From NCBI RefSeq assembly GCF_900108475.1, contig NZ_FNWO01000009.1, forward strand, positions 1 through 64,000: DNA of 64,000 nucleotides, read 5' to 3'. Origin of the DNA: Magnetospirillum fulvum (GTDB lineage: Bacteria; Pseudomonadota; Alphaproteobacteria; Rhodospirillales; Magnetospirillaceae). The position numbers and the translations under genes are program-made. Under the pieces are notes generated by a model. It was not told the DNA's origin. It searched no databases and worked only from the letters and a program-made list of their open reading frames with translations. Positions 15,773 to 25,700 of this stretch are shown piece by piece. Each line of letters starts with the position of its first letter. Position 1 is the stretch's first letter.

Positions 15773-18289
15773 TTATGACGCCTCATCCCGTCTTAAGTGT
15801 TTCTCCTCATTACTGTCAGAGTCGGGGGAGCGCCTCAGCCGATGTTCGCCGAGGAACAACAGGATCGGCGCGGCGATGAAGATTGATGACGAGGTCGCCA
15901 GCACCACGCCGAACAGCAGCACCAGGGCGAAGTCGCGGATTGCCTCGCCGCCGAACAGGGCCAGCGGCAAGGTGGCGAGGAACAGCGCGACCGAGGTGCC
16001 GACGGTGCGGCTCATCGTCTCGTTGATGCTGAGGTCGATCAGCTCGCGCAGCGGCATCGTGCGATAGCGGCGCAGGTTCTCGCGCACTCGGTCATAGACG
16101 ACGACCTTGTCGTTGATCGAATAGCCCATGACGGTCAAAATCGCCGCGATCGCGGTCAGGTTGAACTGCATCCCGGTCAGGGCGAAGAAGCCCACCGTCT
16201 TGGTCACGTCGAGGATCATCGTGACGACGGCACCGATTCCGAACTGCCATTCGAAACGGATGGTGATGTAGATCAGCATCGCGATTGCTGCCAAACCCAG
16301 GGCCAGCATCCCGCTTTCGAACAGTTCGGCGCTGACCGAGGCTCCAACCGAATCAACCCGCCGGATCGTGGCTGCGGGGAAATCCTCGGCCAGCTTCCGT
16401 TCGATCAGACTGACCGCCTGCTGCTGGGCCGGATCGCCGCCGGGCTGGCGCTCGAACCGGATCAACAAATCGGTGGGCGCGCCGAATTGTTGCAGCGTCA
16501 CCTGTCCCAATCCCAATTGCGCCATCGAGTCGCGCAAGGCCGGGAAATCGGCCGGACCCTCGGTGCGGATTTCGACCACGGTGCCGCCAGCGAAATCGAC
16601 GCCGTAATTGAGGCCGGGGGTGTAGACCAGACCGACCGAGGCCAGACTGAGCAGCAGCGAGACGATCAGCCCGACATTGCGGCCTTTCATGAAGGGAATG
16701 CGGGTCACGTCGGGGACCAGCCGCAGCAGCCGGGATAGGGCCAGCACCTTGGGCCGCTTGGCGCGGAACCACGCCACCATTAGCCAGCGGGCAACGATTG
16801 TCGCGGTGAACATCGAGGTGATGATGCCCAGGCTGATCGTGACCGCGAAGCCTTTGACCGTTCCGGTCCCGACCGCATAGAGCAGCAGCATCTTGATCAG
16901 GGTGGTCAGATTGCTGTCGGTGATGGTGGCGAAGGCGCGGCGGAATCCGGCCTCCATCGCCGCGGCGGGCGAGGCTCCCCGGCGCACCTCCTCGCGAATT
17001 CGCTCGTTGATCAGGATGTTGGCATCGACCGACATCCCCAGCGTCAGCAGGATTCCGGCGATGCCGGGCAGGGTCAGCGTCGCCTGAAGCAGCGACAGCG
17101 CGGCCAGGGTCAGCGCCAGATTGAACAGCAGGGCGATGTTGGCGAACAGGCCGAACAGGCCGTAACTGACCGCCATGAAGCCGACCACTAGGACGAAGCC
17201 AACGGCGCAAGCGATCAGACCGGCCCGGATCGCGTCGGCCCCCAGGTCAGGTCCGACGGTGCGTTCCTCGACCACGGTCAGCGGTGTGGGCAAGGCCCCG
17301 GCGCGGAGCAGAACCGCCAGATCGTGGGCGGATTGGGCCGAAAAATGGCCGCTGATCTGGCCCTGTCCGCCGGTGATCGGTTCGCGGATCACCGGGGCGC
17401 TGATGATCTTGCCGTCCAGCACGATCGCGAAGGGGCGACCGACATTGCGGGTCGAGATATCGGCGAAGCGCTTGGCTCCGACGCTGTCGAAGGCAAAGGT
17501 GACGACCCATTCTCCCGCCCGCGAATCCATCGTCGCGGCGGCGTCGCGCAGGCGGGCCCCATCGACTTCGACCTTGGTGCGGACCGGCATCGTCGGCCCG
17601 GCCTGGGCGGAGTCCGCCATCGGCAGCAATCGCACCCCTGGCCCCGGTTCTTCGGCCAGCAGATGAAAGCTCATCTTCGCGGTCTGACCCAACAGCCGCT
17701 TGATCCGTCCCGGATCGTCGATGCCGGGCAATTGGACCAGGATGCGGTTCTGTCCCTGACGGGCCACCACCGGCTCGTTGATGCCGGTCTCGTCGATCCG
17801 GCGTCGCACGATCTCGACCGATTGCTCGACCGCGCGCGTCTGGGCGGCGCGGATCGCGGTTTCAGACAGGATCAGCCTGACCTGATCGGTCGGGGTGATC
17901 TCCAGATCGAAATCGCGCAGTCCCGGCGTCGCGCCGTTCAGCAACGGCCGCAGCGCCGCCCGCATCGCGGATTCGCGGCCCCGGTCGATCAGGGTGAAGG
18001 AGACGTCGGTGGCACCGGCGGCAAGGTTGCGATAGCCGATCCCCGCCTCGCGCAGGGCGGTGCGGACCCCGTCGACGGTACCGTCAAGCCGCTCCTTGGT
18101 CACGGACTCGCCATCGACCTCGAGCAGCAGATAGGCACCGCCCTGAAGATCGAGGCCGAGATGAACCCGAGGCGCGTTCAGCCAGTCGGGCAGGGCGTCG
18201 GGCTTGACGAAATTGGGAAGACTGAGGACGACCCCCAGGGCGCAGATCACCCAGATCAGCGTCGTCTTTACTTTGGAAAAATACAGCAT
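15773..18289 (-). CDS. secDF: Fused preprotein translocase subunits SecD-SecF
   Basis: A single 838-residue chain joins SecD and SecF, membrane proteins that use proton-motive force to help Sec-dependent export. SecD occupies residues 1 to about 515: the first membrane helix, VHLGLDLQGGAYLLLEVDG, the P1 and P4 periplasmic parts, and a six-helix bundle with GMSVDANILINERIREE. SecF begins near residue 535 (MKGRNVGLIVSLLLSLAS) with LNYGVDFAGGTVVEIRT and MGYSINDKVVVYDRVREN. The junction falls around LSRLLRLVPDVTRIPF. GAGGA lies six bases before ATG 18289. No yajC is next to it. Fused secDF is usual in Bacillus but less so in proteobacteria, where secD and secF are typically separate. Confidence 0.93.
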   Translation of the reverse strand: MLYFSKVKTTLIWVICALGVVLSLPNFVKPDALPDWLNAPRVHLGLDLQGGAYLLLEVDGESVTKERLDGTVDGVRTALREAGIGYRNLAAGATDVSFTLIDRGRESAMRAALRPLLNGATPGLRDFDLEITPTDQVRLILSETAIRAAQTRAVEQSVEIVRRRIDETGINEPVVARQGQNRILVQLPGIDDPGRIKRLLGQTAKMSFHLLAEEPGPGVRLLPMADSAQAGPTMPVRTKVEVDGARLRDAAATMDSRAGEWVVTFAFDSVGAKRFADISTRNVGRPFAIVLDGKIISAPVIREPITGGQGQISGHFSAQSAHDLAVLLRAGALPTPLTVVEERTVGPDLGADAIRAGLIACAVGFVLVVGFMAVSYGLFGLFANIALLFNLALTLAALSLLQATLTLPGIAGILLTLGMSVDANILINERIREEVRRGASPAAAMEAGFRRAFATITDSNLTTLIKMLLLYAVGTGTVKGFAVTISLGIITSMFTATIVARWLMVAWFRAKRPKVLALSRLLRLVPDVTRIPFMKGRNVGLIVSLLLSLASVGLVYTPGLNYGVDFAGGTVVEIRTEGPADFPALRDSMAQLGLGQVTLQQFGAPTDLLIRFERQPGGDPAQQQAVSLIERKLAEDFPAATIRRVDSVGASVSAELFESGMLALGLAAIAMLIYITIRFEWQFGIGAVVTMILDVTKTVGFFALTGMQFNLTAIAAILTVMGYSINDKVVVYDRVRENLRRYRTMPLRELIDLSINETMSRTVGTSVALFLATLPLALFGGEAIRDFALVLLFGVVLATSSSIFIAAPILLFLGEHRLRRSPDSDSNEEKHLRRDEAS

Positions 18290-18412
18290 GGTCCATCCTC
18301 AGCGCTCGTCGGTCGGACGGGCGCGGTCTCGCGAATCGGACAGCGTCACGGACGAATTCGGGCCTGAAGCCCAAATCCAGCGACACGACGCCGTCGAAGA
18401 GAGGAAAAACGC

Positions 18413-18859
18413 CTAAACGGCGCGAGACGCGGGCGCGGGTGGCCCGGTGGGGATGCGGCTGGTCAGCCCGCCGCTGGCGGCACGATGGGTGACGCGGTTT
18501 CCGTTGGCGCGGATCGCCGCCCCGATGGCGGGGTCGGCCTCGCTTGCCCGCGGCAACAGCGCCAGAATCGGCGGGTTTTGTCCCGTCGGCGGGTCGAGGA
18601 GGGCGGAGGACTGGCGGCTCAGCTTGCTGGAAAGCGCCGGACGAATCCAGACAGTCGCGGATTCGTCCTCGTCCACGCTCATGTCGGCGGCGCGCTCGAC
18701 CGACGCGAAAGCGGTCAGGGCGGCGCGGGCAGTGGGGGGTGCCAGCGACAGCGAGACTCCCACGACCATCGCCAGCACCAGCATCACAGCCGCCAGCCCC
18801 GCCATCAACGGACGGGCGGTGGGCGCGGTCTGCGGGGGGAGCGGACGCTGGTGCGGCAA
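18413..18859 (-). CDS. Hypothetical single-pass membrane-anchored protein
   Basis: I do not recognise this protein. The 148-residue frame has strong G/C third-position use, which supports a real gene. After a Pro/Gln-rich cytosolic N-terminus (~20 residues) comes one hydrophobic segment (MAGLAAVMLVLAMVVGVSLSLA), then an Ala/Pro/Ser-rich, probably periplasmic part without Cys. The start is uncertain: TTG 18859 has GGAG six bases upstream; an ATG at 18907 or an internal ATG at the hydrophobic segment are alternatives. It lies 123 bases upstream of secDF on the same strand, so co-transcription is possible, and divergently from the PAS-GGDEF gene. Confidence 0.55.
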   Translation of the reverse strand: MPHQRPLPPQTAPTARPLMAGLAAVMLVLAMVVGVSLSLAPPTARAALTAFASVERAADMSVDEDESATVWIRPALSSKLSRQSSALLDPPTGQNPPILALLPRASEADPAIGAAIRANGNRVTHRAASGGLTSRIPTGPPAPASRAV

Positions 18860-19086
18860 GGGAATCTCCGGTGTCAAGGGTCTATTTGACCACAGTCGGC
18901 ACGGCATTGAGAAGCGGTTTCACCATGCCAGCGGCCTATCTCGGACGATTTCCCGGCATCCGATATAGGACGCCTCATCGCGGGGGAAAGCGATTGACAT
19001 CGCCGAACGCAGGTGCGAATCATTCGCAACAATTGGCGGGGGGCGAGCGAACGGTGGGGGCCAGCGACGAACTAGAAGACACAATC

Positions 19087-20424
19087 ATGAGCCGGGTCCG
19101 GGAGTGGGTCGCGGCCAGATTTGGGGGCCGGGGCGCGAAAGCGGCCTCCGGCGATGTCGGCCATTTGATCGCCGCCCTCAACAAGGCGGTGTTCGATTCG
19201 GTTGCCGACGGCATTCTCAGCCTGGATCAGGCCGGGCAGATCACCTTCGTCAACCGCGCTGGCGAACGGTTGAGCGGGTGGAGCGAACGCGAGGCGCTGG
19301 GGCTGGCTGGCGAGCGGGTGTTTCCCTTCGTCGCCGACCTGCCCAATCAAGGCCGCGTCGTCGCTCGCGAACGGGCCGAGGCCGTGCTGCGCGGTCGCGA
19401 CGGCGAGGTGATTCCGGTCGAGATCGTTGCCGCGCCGATCATCGAGGCCGGGCGGGTGACCGGCTCGGTGGTGGTGTTCCGCGACATCCGCGAACGCCGC
19501 CATGCCGAGGAAAGCCGCAAGCTGGCGGCGGCGGTGGTGGAATGGTCGCCCCAGGCGATCATTGTCACCGATCTCAAGGGGCAGATCATCATCGTCAATC
19601 CCGCTTTTTCCAGCCTGTCGGGGTTCGAGGCCGCCGATATCATCGGCCAGCCGGTTTCGGTGCTGCGATCCGACCATCACGACGATGCGTTTCATGCCGC
19701 GATCCGGCTGGCCCTGGAGCGTGAGGGGATCTGGTGCGGCGAAGTGTGGAACCGGCACAAGGACGGGACACCCTATGCGGTGTGGCTCAGCATCACCCGG
19801 GTTGCCGCCGAAGCGGGCGGCGGCGGTTTTCTCGTCGGCTTCTATTTCGACATCACCGAGCGCAAGCGCCACGAGGAGAAAATCCTTCAGGCCGCCAATC
19901 ATGACGCCCTGACCGGCCTGCCCAACCGGCGGATGTTCGAGGAAACCCTGGAAACGGCGCTGGAAACTGCCCGTCGCGACGGGCATCGCGTCGCGGTGCT
20001 GCTGATCGATCTCGACGGGTTCAAGGCGGTCAACGACACTCAGGGCCACGATGCCGGTGACGCCTTGCTGTGCGAGATGGCGCGGCGGATGGCGGCGGCG
20101 GTGCGGGTCGGCGATATGGTGGCCCGTCTGGGCGGCGACGAATTCGTCGTCCTGCTCGCTCCGATCGACCATGACGGCGCGGTGCGGCGGGTCGCCGAGC
20201 ATCTGGTCGAGCAATTATCCCGTCCGGTCGGGTTCCGCGCGGTGACGCTGGCGGTGTCGGCCAGCATCGGCATCGCCTTCGGGGACGAGCGGATGACCGG
20301 CGAGGATATCCTGAAACACGCCGATCTTGCGATGTACGAGGTCAAGCGGGCGGGAAAGCGCGGCTATCGCCTCTACACCCCGTCGCCATCCGCGTCTTTA
20401 ACCGATCTTCGGGGCATGTCATGA
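19087..20424 (+). CDS. Cytosolic PAS-PAS-GGDEF diguanylate cyclase
   Basis: The 445-residue protein makes cyclic di-GMP from GTP if active. The first PAS domain (residues ~25-140) includes NKAVFDSVADGILSLDQAG; the second (~145-265) includes VVEWSPQAIIVTDLKGQI and ends with FYFDITERKRHEEKI. The catalytic domain follows from ~268: HDALTGLPNRRMFEETL, LLIDLDGFKAVNDTQGHDAG and the intact active loop RLGGDEFVVLL. RVGD five residues before GGDEF is a complete RxxD inhibitory site, so product inhibition is expected. There is no membrane helix, so it senses a cytosolic signal. The start is not certain: ATG 19087 has only a weak AGAAG upstream. Its stop overlaps the start of the FeoA-like gene by four bases. 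Confidence 0.88.
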   Translation: MSRVREWVAARFGGRGAKAASGDVGHLIAALNKAVFDSVADGILSLDQAGQITFVNRAGERLSGWSEREALGLAGERVFPFVADLPNQGRVVARERAEAVLRGRDGEVIPVEIVAAPIIEAGRVTGSVVVFRDIRERRHAEESRKLAAAVVEWSPQAIIVTDLKGQIIIVNPAFSSLSGFEAADIIGQPVSVLRSDHHDDAFHAAIRLALEREGIWCGEVWNRHKDGTPYAVWLSITRVAAEAGGGGFLVGFYFDITERKRHEEKILQAANHDALTGLPNRRMFEETLETALETARRDGHRVAVLLIDLDGFKAVNDTQGHDAGDALLCEMARRMAAAVRVGDMVARLGGDEFVVLLAPIDHDGAVRRVAEHLVEQLSRPVGFRAVTLAVSASIGIAFGDERMTGEDILKHADLAMYEVKRAGKRGYRLYTPSPSASLTDLRGMS

Positions 20425-20711
20425 GCTATCTGAACGGAAACGGGATCGAACCGCGCCGAAGCACCAACGTCACGGTGCGAGCCTTGCCGCTGGCGCAGGC
20501 GCGCGCAGGCGAATCCGTCCGGATCGTCGCTTTACGCGGGGGCGGGCGGGAAATGGATGAACTGGCCGTCGCCGGTTTGGCACCGGGACGGCTGTGCATC
20601 GTTCTGGGCCAGTTGCCGGGCGGGGCCACCCTGATCGGTTTCGACGAACGCCGTCTGGCGATTGGCGGCACTGCCGCGGCGGAAATCTGGGTCCGGCTGG
20701 TGGCGTCGTAG
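20421..20711 (+). CDS. FeoA-like SH3-domain protein
   Basis: The 96-residue protein matches the FeoA domain pattern: LPLAQARAGESVRIVALRGG, then MDELAVAGLAPGRLCIVLGQ, and a closing GFDERRLAIGGTAAAEIWV strand pair. FeoA is a small SH3-like partner of the iron transporter FeoB, but no feoB is present. Its ATG overlaps the stop of the diguanylate cyclase gene (ATGA), which implies translational coupling. A stand-alone FeoA-like domain joined to a cyclic di-GMP enzyme suggests a binding or regulatory role rather than classical iron uptake; this is inference. A hairpin terminator follows immediately. Confidence 0.75.
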   Translation: MSYLNGNGIEPRRSTNVTVRALPLAQARAGESVRIVALRGGGREMDELAVAGLAPGRLCIVLGQLPGGATLIGFDERRLAIGGTAAAEIWVRLVAS

Positions 20712-20748
20712 GGCCGGTTCCCGTCGATGGGGGGAACCGGCCGGGTTT
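20712..20748. terminator. Hairpin terminator between convergent feoA-like gene and chemoreceptor
   Basis: GGCCGGTTCCC at 20712-20722 pairs perfectly with GGGAACCGGCC at 20732-20742 around a nine-base loop, followed by GGGTTT on the plus strand. It starts one base after the stop codon of the FeoA-like gene. Confidence 0.7.
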
Positions 20749-20764
20749 ACCGCTCCGAGAGAGG

Positions 20765-22441
20765 TCAGGCGCGGACCGAGACCAGGAACGAACTGACTTC
20801 GCCGTCAAGCCGCTGCGATTGTTCGGCCAGATCGTTCGACGAGGTCAAAACGCTGGCCGACGTATCGCCGACTTCGGTCACCGCCGAGGCCAACTGGCCG
20901 AGATAGCCGGTGACCTGACGGGTGCCCTCCGACGCCTGTTGGATATTGCGCGAGATTTCGGCGGTGGCGGCGTGCTGCTCCTCGACGGCGGCGGCAATCG
21001 CGGCGCTGATTTCGTTGATCTGTCCGATCGTGCCGCCGATCGAGCGGATTGCGTCCACCGCTTCGGCAGTCGCCGCCTGAACCGCGCCGATCTGGGCACC
21101 GATTTCCTCGGTCGCCTTGGCGGTCTGGTTGGCGAGGTGTTTGACCTCGCCTGCGACGACGGCAAAGCCCTTGCCCGCTTCGCCCGCGCGGGCTGCCTCG
21201 ATGGTGGCGTTGAGCGCGAGAAGGTTGGTCTGGGCCGCGATGTCGTTGATCAGATTGACGACGTCGCCGATCCGTCCCGCCGCTTCGGCCAAGCCCTGGA
21301 CCAACTGGTCGGTGCGTTTCGCTTCGGAGACGCCGGTCGCGATCATCGCCGAGGATTGCTGGACCTGACGGCTGATTTCGTTGATCGAGGCCGACAATTC
21401 CTCGGCGGCCGAGGCCACCGTCTGGACATTGGACGAAGCCTCTTCGGCGGCGGTGGCGACGCTGGTGGCCTGTGATGCGGTCTGACGCGCCACGCCGGAC
21501 ATTGATTGGGCGGCTCCCTTCATCTGGCGCGCCGAGGCGGTGATGACGTCCGAGACCTGTTTGACGCTGCTTTCGAACGAATCCGCCATCGACAGCGCGG
21601 TGGCGCGGCGTTCGCTTTCGGCCCGGACTTTTGCCGCCTCCTGTTCCTTGCGCAGACTTTCCGCCTCGCGGGCGACGTCGCGCAGGGCGCGGATCGAACT
21701 GGCCAGCACTCCGATCTCGTCGCCACGCCCGGTTTCACTGACCTCGGTATCGTATTTCTGATCCGCCAGCCGGGCAGTGATCTCGGTCAGCCGCTTCAAC
21801 GGCAGGGCAATGTGGCGGGCGATCGAGAGCGCCAGTCCGACAGTAACAAGGGTGATCGCCAGAACGATTCCGGCGAAATACAGCGCCTTGTTGAGGAAGA
21901 TCGCGTCGATATCGTCGATGTAGATACCGGTGCCGATCATCCAGCCCCAGGGGGCGAAGCGCTTGGCATAGGAAACCTTGTCGAGCGCCTCGGTGCCGCC
22001 GGGTTTGGGAAATTGGTAGAAGAAGGGGCCACCGCCAGCCTTTGCCGTCGCGATCATTCCCTCGATGATCTTGGTGCCCTTGGCATCGGTCATGCCGATC
22101 AGGTTCTGTCCCTCGCGTTCCGGCTTGGGCGGCAACAGGACGCAGGTTCCGTCATCTTGATAGACGAAGAAATATTCGGACTTATCGAACCGCAGGGTCC
22201 GCAATTGGCTGCGAACCTGGGCCTGAGCCTGGGTCTGGTCGAATTCGCCTTTCTGGGCGCGGTCATAAGTGTCTTGGGCGATGCCCTCGGCGATTTCGAC
22301 CAGATTGCGCAGCTTGGCAATCCGATCCTCGATCATCACCGTTCTGAGGAACGACAGGGCGAAAAACGTGATGATCCCGAATCCCAAGACGCTGACGACG
22401 ACGACGCTCAGCATTTTTCCGGAAATCCCTAATTTCGCCAT
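20765..22441 (-). CDS. Methyl-accepting chemotaxis protein with single Cache domain
   Basis: This 558-residue chemoreceptor begins with MAKLGISGKMLSVVVVSVLG, a first membrane helix. A periplasmic single-Cache domain follows (FFVYQDDGTCVLLPPKPERE, FYQFPKPGG, GWMIGTGIYIDDID), the region that binds small carboxylates or similar ligands in this family. A second helix near residue 200 leads into a HAMP domain (PLKRLTEITARLADQKYD). The signalling hairpin tip reads LALNATIEAARAGEAGKGFAVVAGEVKHLA. The C-terminus (SFLVSVRA) lacks a CheR-tethering pentapeptide. ATG 22441 is supported by GGAGGG eight bases upstream; longer in-frame starts exist but lack this site. No che genes are in the window. Confidence 0.93.
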   Translation of the reverse strand: MAKLGISGKMLSVVVVSVLGFGIITFFALSFLRTVMIEDRIAKLRNLVEIAEGIAQDTYDRAQKGEFDQTQAQAQVRSQLRTLRFDKSEYFFVYQDDGTCVLLPPKPEREGQNLIGMTDAKGTKIIEGMIATAKAGGGPFFYQFPKPGGTEALDKVSYAKRFAPWGWMIGTGIYIDDIDAIFLNKALYFAGIVLAITLVTVGLALSIARHIALPLKRLTEITARLADQKYDTEVSETGRGDEIGVLASSIRALRDVAREAESLRKEQEAAKVRAESERRATALSMADSFESSVKQVSDVITASARQMKGAAQSMSGVARQTASQATSVATAAEEASSNVQTVASAAEELSASINEISRQVQQSSAMIATGVSEAKRTDQLVQGLAEAAGRIGDVVNLINDIAAQTNLLALNATIEAARAGEAGKGFAVVAGEVKHLANQTAKATEEIGAQIGAVQAATAEAVDAIRSIGGTIGQINEISAAIAAAVEEQHAATAEISRNIQQASEGTRQVTGYLGQLASAVTEVGDTSASVLTSSNDLAEQSQRLDGEVSSFLVSVRA

Positions 22442-22766
22442 CTCGCCCTCCCTCACCTCGGTCACGCTCCTATTGGGAGAGAGGATATATCCTTTTGTGT
22501 ATAATTCAATATCCGCATCCATTAGAGATATAGCCCGATTGGCAGGGATCAACATCGACCTTGCCGGGTCGTAACACGCAAAGGTAATCGTCACAGAGTC
22601 CTATGTTACAAAGGGTGGGGGAATAACATCCTATAGGCGATTTAGGCTTTATCTTTTATCGAAAAATTGAAACAGTTTGGGGTGCTCTGGCGCCGAACGA
22701 GGTCAGTGATTGTGTATCACGCGGGTCGCCTGGTCGGCCCTGACCGGCGCGGGCAAAGCGGCTGCT
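22442..22766. other. Intergenic region, 325 bases, no gene seen
   Basis: This spacer separates the end of the NRPS/PKS operon from the chemoreceptor start. Its middle (about 22570-22680) is clearly AT-richer than the surroundings, with runs such as TTTATCTTTTATCG and GAAAAATTG. I found no credible ORF, no tRNA and no clear hairpin with a T-run to end the operon. The AT-rich part presumably holds the chemoreceptor promoter. Confidence 0.6.
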
Positions 22767-25700
22767 TTATCCCGAGGCGGCCAGGATGGCGGCGACGGTG
22801 CGGGCCACCTCGGCGACGAAGGGCGGCTTCATCACGGTGAAGTGGTGTCCCGCCACGGTCTCGATCGTCAGGCCGCGGGCGAAGATCCCGTCCCAGCCGA
22901 GATCGGGGGCGGTGGTGATCTCCAGCGCCTGCGTCCGCGCCTTGATAAGCGTGGCGGACTGATCGAGCAAGACGGGGCGATAGGCATAGAGCGCGCGCAG
23001 ATTGGCTTCGATCACCCGCCGATGGGCGGTCGGCAGCGTTTCCGTCATCCGCAGTGCCTCGGCGACTTCATCGGCGGAAAAGCCCTGGGCCATGCCGGGG
23101 CAGGTCGGCGCATAGGAATCGATCAGCAGCAGCGGCTCGACCGTCTCGCCCCGAAGCTGCAACAGCCGGGCCATCTCGACCGCCACCACGCCCCCCATCG
23201 ACAGCCCGCCCAGGCGATAGGGGCCGTGCGGCTGGCGGGAGAGGATCGCGTCCAGATAGGTTTCGGCGATCGCTTCAATCGTTGTTAGCGGGGGGCCGCC
23301 CTCAAGACCGGGCGAGACCAGACCGAGGACCGGCAGCGAGGCGGGCAGCAGGCTGGCGAGGTGGATGAAGCTGAGCGCTCCGCCGTCCGACCCGTGGATC
23401 AGGAACAGCGGGGACAAAGCGCGGTCACCCCGGCGCAGGGTGACCAGCGGCGAACCAGAGGCGGTGGTGTCGGGGGAGAGATGGCGGGCACATCCCCGCA
23501 CCGTCGGCTCGCCCAGCAGCCGCGCCGGGGGGAAGGCGGTGGCGAAGGCGGATTCGATCCGGCCGCACAGCGCCGCCGCGAGGAGGGAATGGCCGCCCAG
23601 GGCGAAGAAATCGTCTTCGACTCCGACGCTGTCCAGTCCCAGTAATTCGGCCCACAATTCGGCCAGGGTCTGCTCGACTGCGCCCTCGGGCGGGGTCGGC
23701 GGTCGGTCGAGATCGGGACGCGGCAGCCGGGTGCCGGAGGGACGGGCGTTGCCGTCGGTGTCGGCGTGGCGGGAGGGGGCGAGCACCCGCAGCCGTGACA
23801 GGTCGCGCACCGAGAGGGCGAGCCGCGACCGGCCGGCGGCCAGCACCCGCTCCAGCGCCGCGCCACCTTCGCCGCGATCAATCCCGACCAAGGGCTCGGA
23901 ATCGTGGCCCAGCCGCTCGCGCAGCCAGTCCCCGGCCTCGACCGACATTCCCGCCTCGGTCCAATCGTCCCAATTGACGCTGACGATCCGCCCATCGGGA
24001 CGGCATTCGGCCAGCCCGTCCTGGAACTCGCAGGCGGCTTCATAGCCGATCTGGCCGAATTTGGTCGGAAACAACACCGTTCCCAACGACGAGCACAACA
24101 GCACGAAATCAAGCCGGTCCGGTTCCAGTGCCTTCAGCAGAGCCAGCGAGCCATGCAGCTTGGGCCGCAGCACCGCCAGGGTCGCGTCGCGCTCGCGCCG
24201 CATCACCATTCCGGCATAATCGGCCAGCCCGGCGCAATGCAGGCAGCCGTGGATCGTCCCGAACGCGCTCCGCGCCGCCGCGATGGCGGCGGAAAGGGCG
24301 GCGGGATCGGCGACGTCGGCCGCGACCAGCCGCAACGCCGAGGCTTTGGCCGCGATCGCGATCAGTTCGCGGCCAAGATGCGCCTGACGCGGGTCGGACG
24401 ACCCGGCCAGGGTGGCCCAGGATTCGGGCGGGGGCGGATCGCGGCGCGACAGCAGGATCAGGCGGGCCTGCCAATGCTCGGCCAGATGGCGGGCGAGGGC
24501 GAGGCCGACGCCGCCAAGGCCGCCGGTGACGAGATAAACTCCGCCCTGGCGCAGGGGCGGCGGCAGGGGGCTCGCGGGAAGCGGGGCGAAGTCGCGCCGC
24601 CACACCCGGCCATGACGTAACGCGGTCAGCGGTTCTTGCCCCAGCGCATGGCTGGATGCGGCTTCCAGCGCGCCAAGCAGCGCGGTGGCCAGCCGGTCCC
24701 ATCGCCCTTTCAACGCGGGGTCGAGATCAATCAACTCGCGGGGGAGGTCGGGAAATTCGAGCGGCAAAATCTTGGCGGCGGCCAGCGCAAGGCTGGGCCA
24801 GGGCGATACCGCCTCGCTTCCCAGCGCCGACCAGCCGCCCAGGCTGACCGAAACGATCCGGCCGGGCGGTCGGGCCGACGCGGCGAGGGACCGGGTCAGC
24901 GCCATCGGCGCGAACAGCAAGATATCAAGGGCGCGGTCGGGATTGGGGTCGCTTTCTCCTGCCAGGGCGAGCGGCATCAAATCGAGGATCAGATCGGGCG
25001 GCGGCCCGGCCAGTCGGTCGAGATGGCGCGACCACAAGTCGGGATCGGTGGCGGCGCTGTCGGCGACGGAAAGCCCGGTTACCGCGCATCCCATCGCCCC
25101 CAGCCGGGCCGCCAAGGCCCGTCCCAGCGGATGGTCGAGACCGAGCAGGCAGATTGCGGTCGGTCCGTTCTCCCGCCCGATCGCGGCGGCGGGCAGATGT
25201 TCGACCCAGATCGGGGCGTGAAGCCAGCGGTCGAGATCGGAGCGCTTGGGCGGAAGCGCGCTCGTGTCGGCGGCAGAGGGGGCAGCGACGGCACCCGGCG
25301 CGGGCGGGTCGATCCAGAAGCGCTGGCGCGGGAAAACGGTGGCGGGCAGGGCGACCCGGGGCGGCGGGTCATCATGCAGGCTGCGCCAGGCGACCGTTAC
25401 CCCGCTTTCCCACAGCCGGGCCAGTGCCCGCAGCGGCTCCTCGGCCTGGGCCTCGGCGCTGGCTCCGGCGGCCGGTTGCGACGACAGGACCGGCTGTTCG
25501 GCGCGGGCGGCGGGGTGGCTTTTCGCCATCCGGGCCAGGGTATCGGCAGGGCCAAGCTCCAGCAACGCGGTGTCGGGCTGGGCCAGCAGCATCGCCAGCC
25601 CGTCGCCGAAGCGCACCGGGCGGCGGATCAGATCGCACCAATAAGCGGGATCGGTCGCCTCGGCCTCTTCGACCCAGCGCCCGCTGGCGTTCGACAGCCA

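Noticed and set aside
22442-22766. Possible small gene or terminator behind the PKS
   Set aside because: No frame has a plausible start and coding bias, and no stem with a T-run was found.
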